Shown piece by piece: positions 7,104 through 11,733 of a stretch of 11,733 nt of DNA (position 1 is its first letter; the number at the start of each line of letters is the position of its first letter). Made by a program: the position numbers and the translations under genes. Source of the DNA: Pseudacidobacterium sp036264445 (GTDB taxonomy: Bacteria > Acidobacteriota > Terriglobia > Terriglobales > Acidobacteriaceae); the NCBI GenBank assembly GCA_036264445.1, contig DATAQW010000388.1, positions 1-11,733 of the forward strand, in the 5' to 3' direction. Below the pieces are notes generated by a model that worked only from the letters and a program-made list of their open reading frames with translations, searched no databases and was not told the origin of the DNA.

Positions 7104-8789
7104 TCATCGCGGGTTCGTGTTTTTAGGAGCTCCTTCAACTATGCCGAAGTCTTTCGATTTGTCTTGAAGATCGGGCTTGTTGCTGTCTTTATGCTTGAAA
7201 TCGAGGCCGAATTTCGGCTGCGATCGAGTGCCGGTAATTCTGATCGGCACTTCTGTCCCTGCGCCATCTTTTGAAAAGAACGGATCCACCGGCTTCAGCA
7301 ATATTGATTTCCACCCAGTGGTGAGCTCAGACACTTTTGCGGTAAGCCGCGCCTTGCCATGAAAATCGTATTCATTCTCATTCAGCGTGTAAGCTCCCTG
7401 AAGTTCGATATCCGCGCCGGGGACGTTGTACTTCAGGTTCGAGAATGTCAGTTTTCCATTTGCCAGCTGGAATTGCCCAAGCATCTGCGACTGGATTGCC
7501 TCAGGGTTCTGTTTATCGATTTGCTTGGCTTCTCTTGCATGCCCCTGGCCGCGCAGGCTTAGCTCATCAACCTTCGCCTGTACTGCGTCGCTGGCAAATA
7601 TAGCATTCGATACAGAAAACTTTCCATTCAGCTGTAACCTGTCTGTGACCGGCACCTGACCAGGCGGAAGAAAAAATTTTGTCTTCATCTTCAAATCGCC
7701 GCTCATGAGTGGAGGTAGCGACTTCACGCCTAACCGCAGCACATCCTCGATCCGTGCTGGCCCGACAGAAACATCGAGCGTGATGTTGTGCCCGCCTTGC
7801 GGCGCGCGCACTACATCTCCAACAGCTACGATATGAGAGTGAAGCAATTGTGCGTCGACAGGCTGCAAATATGTGTCGCCATTTGTGCCATCGACGATTG
7901 CATGAAACTTTGTATGCAGCGGCACTGGATGGCCGCCAGTACTGATCTGGAAATCAGGCGTGTCTGTCTCGCCATCGACAAAGATATGGTTCAACGTTCC
8001 ACTGTATTTTCCTGTTGAAGAAAGAATGCCGCCGATGCCCTTCAGCGTGCCGAGATCAGCATGGCTGAAGCTATAGTCACCTTGCACCGGCGAGTCGCCC
8101 GGTGTATGTGCGTCAAACGGGCCAAAGGAGCCACTTGAGTCAATATCGCCAACAGGTTTAGGGTTCGTGAGAATCGCATGGAACTTCATTGGCTCACCGG
8201 CGCCAATCGATTCCAGCTGCAAATGGCTGATTTCAAAATCAAGGGGGATCTTTCCCGGCTTGTTTGTCTCAAGCACCAGCGTCGCATTCTCTATTTGCAT
8301 CTTGTTGACATATATCTTTACCTTTCCGCCAGCTTGGCGGGAAAGCTTGGACGCATTCTCGCGCTCGCCTTTTGGCGGGAGATGGATGGCCAATCCATTC
8401 ATCCTGACTACGTCAATATCCATTGGTGAATGCAGCAGTTCATGCCAGTTTGAGTGGAAGGAGAACTCGTCCACTGCAAAGAGGGGCCGATCCATGCTGA
8501 TCTGGTTCGGGTAAAGCCGCAAGCCAGATCCACGAACTTCAAATCCATTGAGAAAGTAGACATGGAAATGCTCGAGTTCCACACGGCTGTCAAATCTCGT
8601 ACCTAATGTTTCAATGACGCGTGCTCGCAGGATTGGCTCGGAGTGTCGCAACAGAACTTCGATGGCAATTCCCGCACAGATTGCCAGAAATAAAAAAAAT
8701 CCGGCACTCCATAGCAAGATGCGTCTGAAGCGACTATGCTTTTTTTTTGTTGCTGTGACAGGATTGGCGGGAGAGAGTCGATCTTGCAC
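7104..8789 (-). CDS. AsmA-like membrane-anchored protein
   Basis: A 561-residue protein with a basic N-terminus (KKKHSRFRR, 15-23), one transmembrane helix (about 24-47) and a long soluble part that should lie in the periplasm. Seen: the early segment RVIETLGTRFDSRVELEHFHVYFLNGFEVRGSGLRLY (about 57-93) is the typical opening of AsmA-like proteins. The C-terminal part has repeating beta-strand patterns (for example LNGKFSVSNAIFAS, GQFQLANGKLTFSNLKYNVPGADIELQGAYTLN) as in the AsmA-like C-terminal domain. Relatives (AsmA, TamB, YhdP) form beta-rich bridges and are linked to lipid transport and outer membrane assembly; that role is family knowledge, not shown here. The start is GTG with only a weak AAGG upstream; later in-frame starts would cut into the helix. 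A run of nine A occurs at codons 14-17. The start is 23 bases from the divergent trehalase GTG. Confidence 0.8.
   Translation of the reverse strand: MQDRLSPANPVTATKKKHSRFRRILLWSAGFFLFLAICAGIAIEVLLRHSEPILRARVIETLGTRFDSRVELEHFHVYFLNGFEVRGSGLRLYPNQISMDRPLFAVDEFSFHSNWHELLHSPMDIDVVRMNGLAIHLPPKGERENASKLSRQAGGKVKIYVNKMQIENATLVLETNKPGKIPLDFEISHLQLESIGAGEPMKFHAILTNPKPVGDIDSSGSFGPFDAHTPGDSPVQGDYSFSHADLGTLKGIGGILSSTGKYSGTLNHIFVDGETDTPDFQISTGGHPVPLHTKFHAIVDGTNGDTYLQPVDAQLLHSHIVAVGDVVRAPQGGHNITLDVSVGPARIEDVLRLGVKSLPPLMSGDLKMKTKFFLPPGQVPVTDRLQLNGKFSVSNAIFASDAVQAKVDELSLRGQGHAREAKQIDKQNPEAIQSQMLGQFQLANGKLTFSNLKYNVPGADIELQGAYTLNENEYDFHGKARLTAKVSELTTGWKSILLKPVDPFFSKDGAGTEVPIRITGTRSQPKFGLDFKHKDSNKPDLQDKSKDFGIVEGAPKNTNPR
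8740..8748. repeat. Nine-base homopolymer inside the AsmA-like gene start
   Basis: Nine T on the plus strand, read as nine A on the coding strand, across codons 14-17 (ACA AAA AAA AAG). A one-base slip would break the frame just before the membrane segment. An eight-base A run lies at 8692-8699 in the codons of the helix. Both are candidate slippage sites. Confidence 0.8.
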
Positions 8790-8821
8790 GTTTCAGAGCC
8801 TTTCGAACAAGTGTGAACGAT

Positions 8822-10561
8822 ATGAAATTAGAGGCATATTTTAGTCTTCCTGTTGGTTGCAGAAGAATTTCTTCCACCATAAAGAGGCTTGCCTGCTGCT
8901 GCTTGATCGCTGTCATTTCCTGTCAGCCGGTATTTCGGGCGCAGACAGCTCCTCAATCCGCGCCAACTGCCCCGAACATCGATGCATATATTCATCAGGC
9001 ATGGGACACCTTGACGCGTTCCATGGTGGATTGCCACTCACTCATTGATCCAAAACTTACAACTGCTCCCGTACTGTATCTGCCAAAAGAAATAGATGAG
9101 CCGAAAGAGGTCGCTGAGCTCAGGGCACACTGCAATGTCAAGGTGGAACGTCTTCCCAAACGAATCACGCGCATCGGAGAAATCGATCCGCGATCGATCA
9201 AAGTTCCCGGCCTGCTCTATCTTCCGAATAAATATGTTGTTCCTGGCGGACGTTTCAATGAAATGTATGGCTGGGATAGTTATTTTATTTTGCTCGGTCT
9301 GCTCAAAGATGGACGTATCGGCCTGGCGCGCGGCATGGTGGAGAATTTCTTCTTTCAGATTGAGCATTACGGCAGCATCCTCAATGCGAATCGCACTTAC
9401 TATCTCACGCGTTCGCAGCCTCCATTTCTTTCATCAATGATTCGCGATGTTTATGACGCCCAAGGTGCTGAAAAGCAGGCCGATGACTGGCTGGCCGAGG
9501 CTTATCCTTACGCGGTGCGCGACCACAACTTATGGTTGAGCGATTTTCATCGCGCTGGCGACACGGGTTTGGCGCACTACTTCGATCTTGGCGAAGGCCC
9601 GGTTCCTGAAGAAGATGACGACACCACCTACTACTCAGATGTGATTCGCTGGCTTCTCGCGCATTCTGATGTGCATACCGATTATCTTGTAAAGGGGTCG
9701 GAAAAGCCTGACGAAGCAGAGAAGGAGAGACTCGCGCAGGTCAGTTGTGATGTGCGCATATCTGCTGTTTGCGCGCGCGCTTATGTTGACGGACATCGGC
9801 TATCGAAGGACTTCTATCGTGGTGACCGTGCGATGCGCGAATCCGGGTTCGATCCAAGTTTCCGCTTCGGGCCATTCAGCGGTTCAACACATCACTATGC
9901 TCCGATCTGCCTGAATAGCCTGCTTTACAAATACGAGCGTGATCTCGCATGGATGGCGGAGAAGCTCAGTAAACCTGAGGAAGCAAAACAGTGGAACGCC
10001 CAGGCTGAAGCGCGCAAAGCCGCCATCAATAAATATCTGTGGAACGCCAGTGAAGGTATGTACTTCGACTACGACTACAGGACGCATCGGCAATCGACGT
10101 ATCGCTATCTGACAACTTTTTATCCTCTCTGGGCAGGCCTTGCCGATGACGACCGGATCAAAGGCCTGGAGAAGGCATTGCACTGGTTTGAACAACCCGG
10201 CGGGTTAGCGATGAGCACCCTCAATTCCGGTACGCAGTGGGATCTTCCCTTTGGCTGGGCGCCTCCAACATGGATTGGGATAGCTGGTCTTGAAAAAGTG
10301 GGTGATATACAAGGTGCGCGCCGTATCTCAGAAAAATTCAGTCACACTATTGAGACCAATTTTGAGCGCGACCATACTATCCGCGAGAAATATGATGTGG
10401 TACAGGGGTCGTCCGAACTGAATATTGTCACCGGATATAAAACAAATGTAGTGGGATTTGGCTGGACCAACGCTGTATATCTGATGATGCAGCATCTGCT
10501 TGCAACAGCAGGAGCAAAGAGTGAACGGGAAACGACAACGCCTGATCGTGGGACTCGGTGA
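8822..10561 (+). CDS. treA: Exported trehalase, family GH37
   Basis: A 579-residue trehalase that should split trehalose into two glucose units outside the cytoplasm. Numbering here is from ATG 8822. Seen: both family signatures are exact, PGGRFNEMYGWDSY (141-154) and QWDLPFGWAP (472-481). By comparison with E. coli TreA the likely acid is the Asp in ESGFD (344) and the likely base the Glu in REKYD (522). The N-terminus has a basic region, a hydrophobic segment (LACCCLIAVISC, about 24-35) and a probable cleavage at FRA/Q; VISC could also be read as a lipobox. The Gly-rich GGGGEY loop expected after EKYD is replaced by GSSELNIVTGYKTN. Neither ATG 8822 nor the in-frame GTG 8813 (582 residues) has a clear ribosome binding site. 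The end overlaps the sugar kinase start by 41 bases, suggesting an operon. Confidence 0.93.
   Translation: MKLEAYFSLPVGCRRISSTIKRLACCCLIAVISCQPVFRAQTAPQSAPTAPNIDAYIHQAWDTLTRSMVDCHSLIDPKLTTAPVLYLPKEIDEPKEVAELRAHCNVKVERLPKRITRIGEIDPRSIKVPGLLYLPNKYVVPGGRFNEMYGWDSYFILLGLLKDGRIGLARGMVENFFFQIEHYGSILNANRTYYLTRSQPPFLSSMIRDVYDAQGAEKQADDWLAEAYPYAVRDHNLWLSDFHRAGDTGLAHYFDLGEGPVPEEDDDTTYYSDVIRWLLAHSDVHTDYLVKGSEKPDEAEKERLAQVSCDVRISAVCARAYVDGHRLSKDFYRGDRAMRESGFDPSFRFGPFSGSTHHYAPICLNSLLYKYERDLAWMAEKLSKPEEAKQWNAQAEARKAAINKYLWNASEGMYFDYDYRTHRQSTYRYLTTFYPLWAGLADDDRIKGLEKALHWFEQPGGLAMSTLNSGTQWDLPFGWAPPTWIGIAGLEKVGDIQGARRISEKFSHTIETNFERDHTIREKYDVVQGSSELNIVTGYKTNVVGFGWTNAVYLMMQHLLATAGAKSERETTTPDRGTR
8838..8843 (-). 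promoter_or_regulatory. Possible -10 element for the AsmA-like gene, inside the trehalase 5' end
   Basis: TAAAAT (5 of 6 to TATAAT) on the minus strand lies 48 bases before the AsmA-like GTG. It sits within the first codons of the divergent trehalase gene. No convincing -35 was seen at 16-18 bases. Weak support. Confidence 0.25.
10510..10514 (+). promoter_or_regulatory. Ribosome binding site that fixes the sugar kinase GTG start
   Basis: AGGAG lies 6 bases before GTG 10521, inside the end of the trehalase gene. The longer in-frame TTG start at 10500 has no such site, so the GTG is preferred. Confidence 0.75.
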
Positions 10562-11462
10562 GTTGCTCTGGGACCTTCTGCCCGGCGGAAAACAGCTAGG
10601 CGGCGCGCCTGCGAATTTTGCTGTGATGTCCGCACGGCTGGGCAATCATGCCGTGATCGCCAGCCGCATCGGGCAAGATGTTTTAGGAGAAGATGCTCTC
10701 AAATATCTCTCCGCGCTGCCGGTGGATTCGAGTTATCTGCAAACGGACACCCAATATGCAACAGGAAGCGTTTCCGTGGCTCTGCGCGATGGGCAACCGG
10801 AGTACAACATCCATCGCCCTGTAGCCTGGGACTTTCTGGAGTGCACGTCTGAATGGATCGAGCTTGCGCAGCAGGCGGATGCTGTGTGCTTTGGCACGCT
10901 GGCGCAACGGAACGCAGTTTCACGTAAAGCAATCGGTGAATTTCTTGATGCAACTTCTCGGAATTGCGTACGTGTTTTCGATGTAAATCTGCGAAAGCCG
11001 TTCTTTAATGCAGATGTGCTCGCGGATTCACTCACTAAAACTTCACTGCTGAAGCTAAACGATGCGGAGATGCCGGTAGTGCTCTCGCTGCTTGGTCTCA
11101 CACAGCATTCTGGCGCTGATGAGAGGTCGCTTTTGGCAGGTGCGCGGCTGCTCCTTGCTCGGTTTCCATTGCAACTTATCTGCATCACGATGGGCTCTCA
11201 CGGTAGCTTGCTTGTTACGCGAGACGCGCATGATCGACATCGCGGCCTTCCGGTCAAAGTTGTAGACACTGTGGGTGCGGGAGATGCTTTTACAGCAGCC
11301 CTTGTTCATTTTTTCCTCCAGGGTGCGCCGCTGCCAGTGTTGAACGAAGCTGGAAATCGATGGGGAGCATGGGTAGCGTCGCAGCCGGGAGCGATGCCTG
11401 CGCTACCTGTTGAAGTTCACAATGAGATTGAAGCGAAAATCAAAGAAGCCGTAGAATCGTGA
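10521..11462 (+). CDS. PfkB-family sugar kinase (fructokinase-like)
   Basis: A 313-residue carbohydrate kinase of the PfkB/ribokinase family, normal in length, cytoplasmic (no signal peptide). It transfers phosphate from ATP to a sugar hydroxyl. Seen: the N-terminal strand LIVGLGELLWDLLPGG (8-23), the substrate-side glycine motif LGGAPANFA (26-34), DVNLRKP (154-160), and the C-terminal ATP-site motif DTVGAGDAF (249-257) with catalytic Asp255. GELLWDLLP and GGAPANFA resemble bacterial fructokinases more than ribokinases or adenosine kinases, so fructose is the first guess; glucose or another hexose is possible given the linked trehalase. The start is GTG 10521 with AGGAG 6 bases upstream; it lies 41 bases inside the trehalase gene in another frame, so translation is probably coupled. 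The DUF2252 gene begins 22 bases after its stop, extending the likely operon. Confidence 0.9.
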   Translation: MNGKRQRLIVGLGELLWDLLPGGKQLGGAPANFAVMSARLGNHAVIASRIGQDVLGEDALKYLSALPVDSSYLQTDTQYATGSVSVALRDGQPEYNIHRPVAWDFLECTSEWIELAQQADAVCFGTLAQRNAVSRKAIGEFLDATSRNCVRVFDVNLRKPFFNADVLADSLTKTSLLKLNDAEMPVVLSLLGLTQHSGADERSLLAGARLLLARFPLQLICITMGSHGSLLVTRDAHDRHRGLPVKVVDTVGAGDAFTAALVHFFLQGAPLPVLNEAGNRWGAWVASQPGAMPALPVEVHNEIEAKIKEAVES

Positions 11463-11484
11463 TTTGTAACAACGAAAGATATCT

Positions 11485-11733
11485 ATGCAAAATACAAACA
11501 CTGCCCAGGAACGCCGCGAGATGGGGCGTTTGCGCCGCAAGCAACTGCGGCGGCAAGACCACTGTCACTGGCAGCCGGAGCATCGGCGACAAAACCCAAT
11601 CGCATTGATCGAGGAGTCTATGCGCGGACGTGTGCCTTCGCTGATTCCGATCAAGTATGAGCGTATGGCAGCATCTCCTTCGGGCTTTTTCCGTGGGGCT
11701 GTGCCGGTTATGGCCGCGGATCTTTCGTTGCTG
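11485..11733 (+). CDS. DUF2252 family protein, N-terminal part only
   Basis: An open frame runs from ATG 11485 to the right edge (83 codons, no stop). Seen: an Arg/Gln-rich beginning (ERREMGRLRRKQLRRQDHCHW, about 9-29), then NPIALIEESMRGRVPSLIPIKYERMAASPSGFFRGAVPVMAADL (about 37-81). The pattern GR-x2-R, H-W, D/N-P-I-x-L-I-E, R-x-P-x-L-I-P-I-x-Y-x-R-M, S-P-x-x-F-F-R-G and M-A-x-D-L matches the N-terminus of DUF2252 proteins (PF10009, COG4320) as I know them. Function is unknown; members usually have about 400-470 residues, so most lies outside the window. A weak GAAAG precedes the start. The 22-base gap to the sugar kinase suggests co-transcription, but this says little about its role. Confidence 0.8.
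   Translation, partial: MQNTNTAQERREMGRLRRKQLRRQDHCHWQPEHRRQNPIALIEESMRGRVPSLIPIKYERMAASPSGFFRGAVPVMAADLSLL

Noticed and set aside
10500..10520. A TTG start giving the sugar kinase seven more residues.
   Set aside because: No ribosome binding site precedes it, whereas AGGAG sits 6 bases before GTG 10521 and the kinase fold begins right after that.

Overview
The window looks like a chromosomal segment of an acidobacterium, probably of the Terriglobia (Acidobacteriaceae) type. This is a judgement from gene content: a Tat-exported CotA-like multicopper oxidase, a Tat-exported xylose-isomerase-like TIM-barrel protein, a small exported protein whose mature end reads VNVPFNF (a type I associate with acidobacteria), moderate GC, and GTG starts on at least five of nine genes. 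No phage, transposon, CRISPR or integration gene was seen, so this reads as ordinary chromosome.

Layout. The left and middle part (about 1-8789) is almost all on the minus strand. It holds a secreted phosphoesterase cut by the left edge (start 1082), a multicopper oxidase (2971-1238), a sugar isomerase/epimerase-like exported protein (4358-3477), a small exported protein (5029-4637) followed by a good intrinsic terminator, an exported GH13 alpha-glucosidase (7013-5262) and an AsmA-like membrane-anchored protein (8789-7104). One plus-strand tRNA-Thr(CGU) gene sits at 3318-3393 inside this block, just downstream of a pure (CT)16 microsatellite. From about 8813 onward everything is on the plus strand: an exported GH37 trehalase, a PfkB-family sugar kinase whose start overlaps the trehalase end by 41 bases, and the first 83 codons of a DUF2252 protein cut by the right edge.

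How the genes may work together. The alpha-glucosidase and the trehalase both carry export signals and would release glucose from alpha-linked sugars outside the cytoplasm. The kinase, translationally linked to trehalase, could phosphorylate the incoming sugar. The exported TIM-barrel protein may act on another sugar. No sugar transporter or regulator is in the window, so this is a loose sugar-use neighbourhood rather than a proven operon. The oxidase, phosphoesterase, small exported protein and AsmA-like protein have no obvious tie to it.

Gaps over 300 bases: only 2972-3317 qualifies. It holds an inverted repeat upstream of the oxidase, the CT microsatellite and a possible tRNA promoter. I found no strong evidence for a new biological system. 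The most unusual items are the microsatellite, the inverted repeat, the variant C-terminal loop of the trehalase and the very tight divergent start pair at 8789/8813.
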